From Phytomonas francai (taxonomy: Eukaryota > Euglenozoa > Kinetoplastea > Trypanosomatida > Trypanosomatidae), in NCBI GenBank assembly GCA_001766655.1, contig MJCC01000009.1, positions 323,225-387,224 of the forward strand: a stretch of DNA of 64,000 bases. Direction: 5' to 3'. Within the stretch, counting starts at the first letter, position 1. The number at the start of each line of letters is the position of its first letter. A program made the translations under genes and the position numbers. The notes below the pieces were generated by a model. That model saw nothing but the letters and a program-made list of their open reading frames with translations. It was not told the DNA's origin and searched no databases. This document shows, one piece after another, positions 27,801-35,158 of the stretch.

Positions 27801-29826
27801 GCCCACCCCCACCATGGGCGCCATCCTCAAGTCTCATTCCCAGAACGCGCTTGTAGACAACCTCCCCTCGGACGTGGCTAGTCGCGCGATCACTACAAAA
27901 GTGCCCACATGAAAAGTCATTTCCGGTGGCACTAATGTTGTTTACATTCATAGTAAAAGCATCGCTATTGGTAAGAATATCAGTGGGTAAACAGTCTGCG
28001 GGCAAGATTAAATTATTGCTGAAATCACGCCAACACACCACCGCGTGCTGGCGGCTATTATTTCGCCGCGACGGTGGCCTGCCGTTAGAGCTGCAATTGA
28101 TGCTTTCACTTAAAGTACTTTCTATCTCCGCCTTGCGCTCCCACTCCAGTAAGAACTTCTCCCAAAGTTTACTGTTTGTAAGGATGTTTTTAAAAGTTTG
28201 CGACGTCGTACCATCGGGCCGTTCACCATAGTAAATCAAATGAACTGCATTTTCAGACTCGATCGCATCATCATCTTGTACAAAGATGGGCACATTGAGC
28301 TCCTTTACCGTTCGAGGAACAGAAAAATCATTGCCTTGATGCAACATGGGCAACAACTCCAATTGAATGGAGTTGGTAGAGCCACCCAACTCCTTCGCAA
28401 TGCAGCTACTGGTATTGCTGGTCCTGTATGAGGGACCTGCGCTCGACGACTTGGATAAGCGTGCTGATCCCTCCAATGTTACTACACTTGACCTCCGACT
28501 AGGAGTGTTTGTGCTTGATAAGTTGGCTGGCGGAATAGTATCCGCGCCGGATCTCGGTAAATTAGAGTAGTTTAAAAGAGGGTTTTCACATAAAGGAGTC
28601 GTTAATTCATAGGTACCCACATAGTTGGGGTCAGAAGTTCTCGGGAAAACCATAGGTTGCGTGGGTGATCTTGCGTCCTCACCCACCTGCTTCTTTGATT
28701 TCGCTAAAATGCCCTTGCCTGTCAGCATGTTATGGGGCATGGAGGAACTGGTACTCAACAAGCCTGCTGACTCCTCAATCTGATAGTGGCTGCTTCGCAC
28801 TAATTGATGAAAAAAGTGGAGCTTATCGACCTGATCCTTGCAGCGCTCATGAATCCCAGAGTTGTGGTCTGGGTCCAGTGTCAGTTGTAGGGGTTCGATC
28901 CAGCGAAGCAAATCTCGTTTAACCATAGTCAACACAGCCTGTTTCTGCTGAAAGCGACGCATCTTGTGAATAAAAATGGACGTAGAGATGTCCTTTGACG
29001 CAGCCATCCCGGAGAGAGTATTATCCCCAGGGATCATCCCAGTAGGAATCACACCAAGGGGCAGGAAGGGTAGGGATCCTTGAATGCCATCCAAGCCGCC
29101 CGAATCAAACTTCCCAGTGTGGTGAAATGGACCAGCAGTCCCAGAGTTTAACGAAACGTTGTAGTTTCGATTCAATGAGAGGTGTTTTAATTGTTCATTG
29201 CTATAATTACGAGCTATGGCCTCAATCAACAATTCTACAAGCCACTCTTTGCTAATGGCCAGATCATCTGGCAAGGTTCCTTTCAGTGGTCGTTCCATTC
29301 CGAGATTACCTGATGTCATGCCACCTCTACTGGTGGATTTAACTGGACTGCCGCAGGATCGTTGCTCTAAATGAACCGATAGCTCAGGGATCGGCGTGTT
29401 TTTCAAAAGATCTCTATCACTGATTGGAATGGATGAATCAACCAAATTCTCACGTTGGTGGATAGTGAAATTCGTCTCATTCTGTCTATTTACATTTGAA
29501 CGCAAAGTATCAGGCAACACGCTAAACGATTTGAATACTTCCGCAATCTGCTTGATGTCCTCGGCGCTGAGGTAAGCTGAGCAGGGTAAAGCAGAGAATG
29601 GTATTTGTGTGGGCAGGTAGCGGGTCCGCAGATAACGGTCCAAACATGGCTTGTCCTTAGCAAGGGGTGGGGGGGGTACATCAACTTGCATAAGCATGGT
29701 GTGCGCAACATGTGCACGCACTCGGGTAATCGCCCCCGTCGACTGCTTGATGGGCAGCAAGCCGGGTTTTTTACCGCTAGAAGAATTTTGTTGACTATGA
29801 AACATGTACAGAATCCTCCTTTTCAT
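21859..29826 (-). CDS. Giant WD40-repeat protein, 2655 residues
   Basis: The N-terminal 750 residues are Ser/Asn-rich with no clear domain. WD40-type repeats run from about 770 to 1760 (LLKLWDSDWGNFVG, RRILLWSMGRNS, DGNVRLFSLQKQYE), enough for two beta-propellers. A basic linker near 1930-2000 and a conserved-looking block near 2040-2120 (LRPQRRLKNKYERN) follow, then a long serine-rich tail with a short helical region near 2450. WD40 scaffolds of this size are commonly cytoskeletal or flagellar in protists; that is inference. The ATG at 29826 may be bypassed: the nearest pyrimidine tract has no AG before it, and the next in-frame ATG is at 29805. No membrane segment. The specific family is not recognised. 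Confidence 0.82.
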   Translation of the reverse strand: MKRRILYMFHSQQNSSSGKKPGLLPIKQSTGAITRVRAHVAHTMLMQVDVPPPPLAKDKPCLDRYLRTRYLPTQIPFSALPCSAYLSAEDIKQIAEVFKSFSVLPDTLRSNVNRQNETNFTIHQRENLVDSSIPISDRDLLKNTPIPELSVHLEQRSCGSPVKSTSRGGMTSGNLGMERPLKGTLPDDLAISKEWLVELLIEAIARNYSNEQLKHLSLNRNYNVSLNSGTAGPFHHTGKFDSGGLDGIQGSLPFLPLGVIPTGMIPGDNTLSGMAASKDISTSIFIHKMRRFQQKQAVLTMVKRDLLRWIEPLQLTLDPDHNSGIHERCKDQVDKLHFFHQLVRSSHYQIEESAGLLSTSSSMPHNMLTGKGILAKSKKQVGEDARSPTQPMVFPRTSDPNYVGTYELTTPLCENPLLNYSNLPRSGADTIPPANLSSTNTPSRRSSVVTLEGSARLSKSSSAGPSYRTSNTSSCIAKELGGSTNSIQLELLPMLHQGNDFSVPRTVKELNVPIFVQDDDAIESENAVHLIYYGERPDGTTSQTFKNILTNSKLWEKFLLEWERKAEIESTLSESINCSSNGRPPSRRNNSRQHAVVCWRDFSNNLILPADCLPTDILTNSDAFTMNVNNISATGNDFSCGHFCSDRATSHVRGEVVYKRVLGMRLEDGAHGGGGRRDPGDCFTAGDDGMGNEDDDIDQESDSRRREIPWGQDQLRRRADRVPNGTTGTGRGFIAAANSAKGVASAAAAESEALAEELKGMHMQSADHVLVSTVHHRLVTSAKGGLLKLWDSDWGNFVGNLLNIGTSWVLHMQFLHKEQYLFIATSNAELTVVEFPSGAVLQKYRGCTTLVTALRTVVQPDLNGTKRFGLKPGECGPHRFTYRRGMTAKVFNSGLKESRQVKSETKHNAIPIEGFVSPTSVFLDPTTLICVFGTAEGTVGGFDLSQYLKSSSILASMDLNDAIPFFGKVRAHESNMPVMGLCYNHAFQYVVSCARDGSVSHIPLNAVSNTESAPNFIRSYQRQSDAPPSQYFFGDATSSITSNRHAQFVAFCLPARLVATVHCDRRILLWSMGRNSVELVHRLSQETYDIISVSFMPKDYLIAVLTADLVISIYDFKGFRPLSVIHVTKCNECNAEDVSLMAMRCPQDDADGCIAFFPGAKGRLVCALRGPLLFDRAENGSPEDPSAEDKTRALPTSSKSEESELNTETTTLKMQKSPTKIPTSPIHQENTNTRQPPRKNITHHSAIVGVLLRRVRRSSSTTGTEGGSNDNDTGSGRFEVHTFSADWWRVWDPFKGELLREVNLCAEIRKQLPMFHRPLVTVCEWSTDACTRIIAGSRGGQVITLDASTGAVNNVEELLVSQRPLFDNTRFVDRPYDARTSHRIFNKKLTGSTPTSAYNFSVSEALDTDKQTSTHPPILDVGSLFNLDATVVYHYGMHMIVCGSNRCVLRRYFTNDVDPSGEEQFISMSFHLPATARTTITACCIVRDTHICLGTMDTRLFFYRMVDGSEPYAEEPLRSDIGTGSKVGESEPEIGAVIGLFFLNSSNQNLFVIVLDTGVMHVYSYLTNRSVARFRLHRAHECRIRKVIYHNGDVQLLICGDSLGRVRVLDISAFKSGTIDFVSAMRERCVFQGAPEEVSSLAFFSLPTASTAKGQDLLVRHRSLPGATFRNDMNQRRRTFGGSIVARSGKDECQIDSASSQGLLALTNSHRLGSSVSSSSIKPILVDNRGFEGGGDNQDAFFVVVGAGDGNVRLFSLQKQYERARSLRRSSLRTSSQLDTGFVGTRRSSFVGPSFDTSSNIELNTTNSSVSPLINTPPIRDHESLNSRRCHYFTMNHAHIGTFGLNKWNGMKSDTFQRDFAHYKGVGSDAMLFPSKCSGSLSVVVAEGQDERFLDQLLIQAKKNIELNSNAASHTLQSAFSTEDRATGSLYVSRRKAFDYKKRAGRAKKKTLRPIVHQKPQVKVGKKVAATSLTPRRARQEQEQQPKNFHRRAVSQRELKLLELILPRKNLEMSFPASGSADDLPRNIFRRNTKRHSRSVVLHGNTTDWFLCRLRPQRRLKNKYERNALLKMYPVSWLRKIEVIPNTCKIQDYHADGSPRLIPAERAFNCRWDLLVLAYGDSSNKGSDANDDNPVNSDQMLSRDAFSECSKMSGIRTSQSSGVGVVNVIDCPSLSDAPRFGDNNELGSSVQRKTLFEPSDQVKSSFITDLENITPSKIANLEKLDDTPCLSITELPTLCLTNASNSIGEDQSTYSRIREFDVESNLIGAQPPSRTLFLEDLVEGSATPNNLGSSFSSLPRPMDSGTLGGRTLQHCDQNTSFGFAVGRRLSNTNKPVFVGERISPILGSPAASVSSSAEPMFHTPKSFSFNGISRAPAQSQTRDVPHKENALQAEIQAVLSDLSPSAVEQRYEQTILAHLAHQLDRVQPSGHAPGAFMSRVKQIWQQRSIEDASQTMILSISKPALRRRGINSQASISPTAKESRYSPSASSKFKGSPKKVTRQQCRPSLLCVPNHTVSQEDPGIGLNLSILTLSTDKKGSIVSGRAKHGTIASVSASAKDKTQNVDKTSAISAHELVYQKLESWRYNREQEVVERRRAVERLTGRVAGSKTSKSHSLMPNCLTRLPLLYAEQVLEPVNVPAPSLMPRCSEDAKNS

Positions 29827-30355
29827 TCGGGAAAAAAAGGTGGGGAGAGTTAGATACAGAAGACATCTTGTATTCCTGGTGTATCCTTATTTCTAGCGGA
29901 AATTTTTGGATGCTTGTTTCCATATCTGATTTGGAATGTGGTATTATCATTTTTTTTACAAGACCAGAAAAACACAGCAAAAAACAAAGATTTCAGATAC
30001 AGAGAAAAGAATCCCACTAAATTCTCCATGACCTAAGCTATTAATAACTTTGTATTGAAGACGATATCTTTTGCTTTTGAGTTATGTTCGTAATCGTGTA
30101 AAAAAGGTAATGTGGGCATTTTTGGAATACAACTAGAGATAACATGATTGGGCTTCCCGCTGTTTTTTTTTTTTTGAGGGAGGAAGTCATGTGGTAATGG
30201 CTACTTAAGTTCTACATTTTGAATAAAATGAAGAGTAAATGCCAAAATTGACACTGCAAAATCTTTTTATTTGGTAGAACACGTATAATTTCCCTTCCCT
30301 CCCCCTCTCCCACACACAGGGGTATCGCCTTGACCTCTGAGAGGTAAAGCGAACT
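29827..30355. other. Spacer between the mitochondrial-protein gene and the giant WD40 gene
   Basis: AT-rich. Includes the pyrimidine tract described separately and a T11 run on the plus strand near 30164. No coding region seen. Confidence 0.6.
29829..29850 (-). promoter_or_regulatory. Polypyrimidine tract of the giant WD40 gene
   Basis: The coding strand reads CTCTCCCCACCTTTTTTTCC, ending three bases before the first ATG. The first AG after it is inside codon 3 (ATGAAAAG), so use of this tract would remove the first ATG and leave the one at 29805. Confidence 0.45.
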
Positions 30356-32482
30356 CTACGCACCCGGCCGACTAGTGTCCATTTCCTCGTAAATCCGAAG
30401 CCTTCGATGCCCATTGCGAAGCCGTCTCGCAAAGGCCTTTTTCATGGTAATGTCGTTGGGATGTAGTAAGAGCGCATCCATGGCAGCTTTGTTGCTTGCT
30501 AGGTAGCGCATCTCCACTAAGCCACCTGAATAGGCGCGGTGCACAAAGAGAGCGGGCAGAGAGATGATGCTAATTCCTGATGAAATCGGGCTACCAGTAA
30601 TCGATGTCCCCTCGTCATGCAGAAAGAGTGCGCGCCGTATTGTGCAGATCCACTGCAGTGCAATCGACTGTAGATTTTCCTCTAATGTGCGCATAAAGTT
30701 GTCATTGGAAAACAGGCACGCCTCAGATACCAACACTCGAGGGGGCACAGATGTATACCCCTTCTCAGTTTGTGATTCACTCACCACTTGATTTGACTGA
30801 ACCTCACGCTGCAAGTGGTCTTGACATTGACAAAGGAGTGATACCTGATCATCCGAAAGGAGAGTGCAGCCTCGCGCGGCGGCAGAAGCAGACGAACAAT
30901 TCTCAGGTTCCACTTTAGATGAAGCAGTTTGATTTTCCCCTTCGCACGCACCAGCATTCGTTGTACCTTTTTTAGACGGTGACACTTCCGGATGGGGAGG
31001 AATCCTCACCTGGTCCACTTCACCCCGCAGCACTGCTTGTGTTACCAGAGCAGCCACGTCACGCAGTGAAAGCTGTCTCGGGATGATCTCACGGCTGTAA
31101 AACTGTCTAAGCCACTTTGTTTCAATGAAGCGCTGCTGTTGTGCCGCCGCCGCTGTCTCCTTTGCAAGCCACTCTTCGTATGCCTGTATGGGCAACCCCT
31201 TGTGGATCGGCACGGAGGAACTGTTTGCATGTGTATCATCGCCAGAGGAGCTCAAATCATCCATACGCTTGGAATCCACCTGTCCAGACAGGTGCCGCTC
31301 ATAGTTTCGGTAAAGATCGAGGTTACCGCCTCGCACAATCACCGCTAAACTGCTGCCTAAAATGTTTGCGCGGATCCAGGAATGAAGGTGTGACAACAAC
31401 TGATGTTCCCGGCGGCTCAAGGCGAACTCGACCTCTGGAATAGCATCACTAGCTTGGAATAGTTGAACTTGTAGCAAGTGCTGCGTGCGTCGCCCATTAA
31501 TGTCACGAATGAGGGTCACAATGCGCTCTCGAATTGCTTCGGGCAGTCGTGAATGGGCTTCTTCTTGCGGTCCCGGTTTTCCTATAGGTTGTGCAGACGC
31601 ACCCGGCAATACCTCTCGGTCCAAGTGAACTCCGCAGACCTTCTTCACTTGGTTAAAACGAGACACGTCAAAGCGACCGCTCCAGGCAACAGAAAGCTTC
31701 ACTGCCTGCACTGGAACCTGTAGTTCGTGCGCAATGACAGTGCGATACTGGTCACGAAGACGATAGTTATAATATAGAAACCCTACAAAAAAATCGGGGT
31801 TGATGTTGCCGTCCGGCGGCATCGGTGGTAACGGCCTCTCCAGAATCTGCTGAATTCGATCCAAATGGGACTCATAGAGGAAATCAATCGGTGTCTTACC
31901 AGTGACAGGGTCAACAGTCTCGTAGTCCCAGCCCATAGCCTCTGGCGCGGTAGCCGTGCTTTCAGGTGTAGCAGTCGAAGACGGAGCGGAATCGGGTCTA
32001 CTTATGGCGGTGCGTGCCTCATTGTCATGATCATAGTTTTCATAAAAGCCTTCGTCAAAATATGGTTCTGGTGTTGCAATCTCAGTCTTGAGCACATCAC
32101 GTGTTTTGTCCTCGGGACTCTGTCTTCTGCTTCTGTCCCTTTTGGCGCGGTTTTTTGATTTTGCACCGGTTTTTGATAGGGGTCTTGACGTCCTCAGAAC
32201 GCTGGTGCAGGAAGTCAAGGCTGTCGAGAAAGGGCGCATCCGTCCCATTCCACAAAAGTACCCTGGGTGAACCATAGATGTAGTGGCATGGTTATAGTTC
32301 CTAAAACATCTTTTTTTAAGAATGCTGGTGGTACAAATGCAGACTGAAAGAGCGTTTTGTCTGATAAGAGCTACGGCACCATCGCCCGCAACACACATGT
32401 TGCTCAGCTGATTTTTTAGCTCAGATCGAGACGGTGAGGGAACAACGGAGCACGCTCGAGATAAAAGCTTCAAGGTGTGCAT
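30356..32482 (-). CDS. Predicted mitochondrial protein of unknown function
   Basis: A 708-residue protein. The first 115 residues contain many Arg, Lys and Ser and almost no acidic residues (MHTLKLLSRACSVVPSPSRS; RNYNHATTSMVHPG; SKNRAKRDRSRR), as expected of a mitochondrial import signal, although several later ATGs lie in this part and the exact start is uncertain. A conserved-looking core follows: MGWDYETVDPVTGKTPIDFL near 190, FFVGFLYYNYRLRDQYRTVI, and RREHQLLSHLHSWIRANILG. The C-terminus has ALFLHDEGTSI and ends in a basic helix (MKKAFARRLRNGHRRLRIYE). I do not recognise the family. Kinetoplastid mitochondrial ribosomes and RNA-processing complexes contain many such lineage-specific proteins, so that is a reasonable but unproven setting. 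Confidence 0.8.
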   Translation of the reverse strand: MHTLKLLSRACSVVPSPSRSELKNQLSNMCVAGDGAVALIRQNALSVCICTTSILKKRCFRNYNHATTSMVHPGYFCGMGRMRPFSTALTSCTSVLRTSRPLSKTGAKSKNRAKRDRSRRQSPEDKTRDVLKTEIATPEPYFDEGFYENYDHDNEARTAISRPDSAPSSTATPESTATAPEAMGWDYETVDPVTGKTPIDFLYESHLDRIQQILERPLPPMPPDGNINPDFFVGFLYYNYRLRDQYRTVIAHELQVPVQAVKLSVAWSGRFDVSRFNQVKKVCGVHLDREVLPGASAQPIGKPGPQEEAHSRLPEAIRERIVTLIRDINGRRTQHLLQVQLFQASDAIPEVEFALSRREHQLLSHLHSWIRANILGSSLAVIVRGGNLDLYRNYERHLSGQVDSKRMDDLSSSGDDTHANSSSVPIHKGLPIQAYEEWLAKETAAAAQQQRFIETKWLRQFYSREIIPRQLSLRDVAALVTQAVLRGEVDQVRIPPHPEVSPSKKGTTNAGACEGENQTASSKVEPENCSSASAAARGCTLLSDDQVSLLCQCQDHLQREVQSNQVVSESQTEKGYTSVPPRVLVSEACLFSNDNFMRTLEENLQSIALQWICTIRRALFLHDEGTSITGSPISSGISIISLPALFVHRAYSGGLVEMRYLASNKAAMDALLLHPNDITMKKAFARRLRNGHRRLRIYEEMDTSRPGA

Positions 32483-33053
32483 ATTTTTTACAAAAACTCA
32501 CCAATGGAAGTTTTTAAAAAATGCGTCGTGTGGTTATGGACTGAAAAGGGATAAGAATGAAGAGGCACTAGCTACCACCTATACACAATAAAAGATTCGT
32601 ACAACGAAAACAAGGCACACACAAAATGGGAAAATAGAACAAGAAAATGAAGCTATCACACACCCCATATCTTCACTGTACGAATTATCAGTTAAGAAAC
32701 ATTTTCACTATGATTAGCTGTATTACCTTCTCGTAGTAGCTCTGGATGTAGTAATATATTTAAGTAAAGCACAATCTCTCTTTAAAACTAAACTTTTCCA
32801 ATGTCACCTTTCGGTGCAGAAAAAAAAAACCCTTTGTGAAAGCAACCATTTACATGACGTTTTTAGTAAAAATTAAAAAAAAATAACGAGATAAAAGTAA
32901 GACATACAAATAAATACGATATCTATATATAGATAGATATAGATATATATATTTTCACATAAAAAAATTCCATCTGATCACTTCGTTAAAATTCAAATCA
33001 TTAATAAACTCTCATATCTCTCAGTTTTCCATCATCCATTACATGTATGTCGG
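32483..33053. other. AT-rich spacer with TA/GATA-like simple repeat
   Basis: No gene. An imperfect ATAGATAG/TATA tract at 32917-32954 lies in the 3' flank of the mitochondrial-protein gene's upstream neighbour region, close to the kinase gene's stop. Confidence 0.6.
32917..32954. repeat. Imperfect (TA)n/(GATA)n simple repeat
   Basis: Alternating TA with interspersed GATA units over about 38 bases. Confidence 0.85.
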
Positions 33054-34637
33054 TTAATCCATCTCCCCCCGTATCCATGGGTGGTGAAGCAACTTCTCCA
33101 CAGTCGGTCGCTTCTCTGGGTTCCGTTCAAAACACTGAAGCATAAAATCATAGCATCCCGGGGTAGCCTCCTCTTTCGGAAGCTCCGTAGGCAGACCTTT
33201 TGAAGAAGCGATCATAATAATTGTTGCTGGCGCATTGGACTGGCATGGCCATGGTGGTTTGCCAGTCAGCATCTCGGCCACTGTGCAGCCCACAGACCAT
33301 ACATCTGCCTTATAACTGTAGCCCATGTCCACGTTGGACATGCTAACTACCTCTGGTGCCATCCAGTACGGCGTACCGATGAGCGTGTGGCTCTGGGAAA
33401 ATGCATCCATCAGTCGACGTGCGGCTCCAAAGTCAACAAGTTTTATCTGAGACTCGCTTTCAGGGTCAGCGTTGGTGTCCACAAGCACATTGTCGGCCTT
33501 AATATCGCGGTGCATGATGTTCTGAGAATGCAAATAGAGAAGACCACTTAGTAGCTGTTTTGTCCAGCTGCGCACAACCGTGATAGGGAGGGGTTTAAAG
33601 CGCCTAATGACATTAGACAAGGAGCCACCGCCTATGTAATCCATGAAAATGCAAATACTCGAGGCTTCTGAATCATAGTAAACCCCTGTGAAACCACACA
33701 GGTTAGGATGACGAAGGTGGCGCATAATGTTGATCTCTCGTGACAGGGAAACCAGCATCTTCGCATTAAAGTTCAGAATATCTATGCAACCTCTTTGGGA
33801 TATATCGACAATCTTAACGGCGTGAAAACTTCCATTTGGCAGAAGCCCGAGATACACCGAACCATAGGTGCCGCGGCCAACCAAATTTCCTTTGCACCAA
33901 GGCTTTAGCGTATCGGCATTGGGGGTTTGGAGCATCTCCGGAGTCAGGCTCTCTGGGCTTAGAGTCGCCCAGGCGTTATACCGGGCCTCATCGGTAGAAG
34001 AGAGACCGATGGTGCTTGAAATATTGTAGCCTATTGAATCCTCAGTGGCGGAAAATTCGGAACCTCGAATTTGCGTGGATTCCTCCCCATTAGAGAGCGA
34101 GGCATCCATAGCCTCGGTAGACGTCGAATTGGGGTCTTTTCCCTTATCAGTCTCAGTTACATTAATGCTAGTGCGAAACGACCCTCGAGCGGCTTTCTTG
34201 CGTGTGTTCTTTTTTTTTGGAGAAGCATACTTGAGGCTGATTTTGCTATTCTTATTTAGGGAGGAATCCTTCTTGGTTGTCGAAGCCTCCCACGAAACGG
34301 TATGCGGATTACTCTTATGAGCAACTGCCCCATCTTCTGGTCTACCAGAGGGGTCAGTAGAAGCATTTTTGGTAGATTTCTGAGTATTTTCATTTTCCGC
34401 TCTGGTGTCCTTAGTAGACGCTTTGGTGTTGACGTTAGCCGGAACTTCAGCTTTTAGCGCGCCAATTCCTTTCTTTGCCCCACACTTGGAACAAAATCGA
34501 GCATTCGATCTCGTATAGATAGCACCACAGGAATGGCAAGTATTGTTCAGATCTTTTAAGTCAGTACAATCGGGATTCGTTGCATCAAACCACGAAGATC
34601 GATTCGAATTATGAGTGTCAACAAGCTCAGCAGGCAT
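33054..34637 (-). CDS. STE11/MAPKKK-type protein kinase with N-terminal zinc ribbon
   Basis: A 527-residue serine/threonine kinase. Cys34, Cys37, Cys49 and Cys52 (CHSCG ... CSKCG) form a zinc-ribbon. A Lys/Ser-rich linker follows to about 250. The kinase domain is complete: glycine loop GRGTYGSVYLG near 255, catalytic lysine in HAVKIV, HRDIKADN near 375, DFGAARR near 402, activation-loop end GTPYWMAPEVV, DVWSVGCTVAEM, and the C-lobe arginine in NPEKRPTVEKLLHHPWI. GTPYWMAPE plus HRDIKADN is typical of STE-group kinases, so it probably phosphorylates another kinase in a MAP-kinase cascade. Substrate and stimulus are unknown. Nothing essential is missing. A TATTTTATGTCTTGTTAG acceptor-like sequence lies upstream. 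Confidence 0.93.
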   Translation of the reverse strand: MPAELVDTHNSNRSSWFDATNPDCTDLKDLNNTCHSCGAIYTRSNARFCSKCGAKKGIGALKAEVPANVNTKASTKDTRAENENTQKSTKNASTDPSGRPEDGAVAHKSNPHTVSWEASTTKKDSSLNKNSKISLKYASPKKKNTRKKAARGSFRTSINVTETDKGKDPNSTSTEAMDASLSNGEESTQIRGSEFSATEDSIGYNISSTIGLSSTDEARYNAWATLSPESLTPEMLQTPNADTLKPWCKGNLVGRGTYGSVYLGLLPNGSFHAVKIVDISQRGCIDILNFNAKMLVSLSREINIMRHLRHPNLCGFTGVYYDSEASSICIFMDYIGGGSLSNVIRRFKPLPITVVRSWTKQLLSGLLYLHSQNIMHRDIKADNVLVDTNADPESESQIKLVDFGAARRLMDAFSQSHTLIGTPYWMAPEVVSMSNVDMGYSYKADVWSVGCTVAEMLTGKPPWPCQSNAPATIIMIASSKGLPTELPKEEATPGCYDFMLQCFERNPEKRPTVEKLLHHPWIRGEMD

Positions 34638-35158
34638 TTTTTTGTGTGAGTGATGTATTTAACCTTCCACTTGTGTGATGATGTTGATTTTCCCACGCTA
34701 ACAAGACATAAAATATAGGTATATATAAAATTCAGCAAGTGAAAAATGCACGCCTCAACTTTGTCGCCCTTGATACCGATTTGGTTTTCAGTCGTACGTT
34801 ACAGAACCTTTAACACATGGATACAAAAGGCTGCTCATTTCATATATTCCACAATTTTAAACGCATAGCTAATAAAGCAATACCGCTGGTAGAACTGTTC
34901 AGCCAGCTAAATTCTGAATCCAATCGCTCAGCTTCCAACCCCAGAAACCGTCATCTCTACAGAACATCGTTCCAGAAGTACTACTACGTGAAGGAGCACA
35001 CAGTATATGGTCAGTATTACGCTACAAAAACGCATTCTTATTTTCCTGCCCGTCCTTCTCATGGAGATAGAAGAAAACAGATAAGCCTTCTTTGCCGTAC
35101 GATAACAGACATAACTCACCCCTTGCCCCTCTTCATTGCCCCCAACACCCGTCACCAA
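34638..35158. other. Spacer between the CLYBL-like and kinase genes
   Basis: AT-rich, no coding-strand gene. A 127-codon plus-strand ORF (34817-35200) is antisense to the cluster and overlaps the next gene's 3' end; I regard it as chance. Confidence 0.6.
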
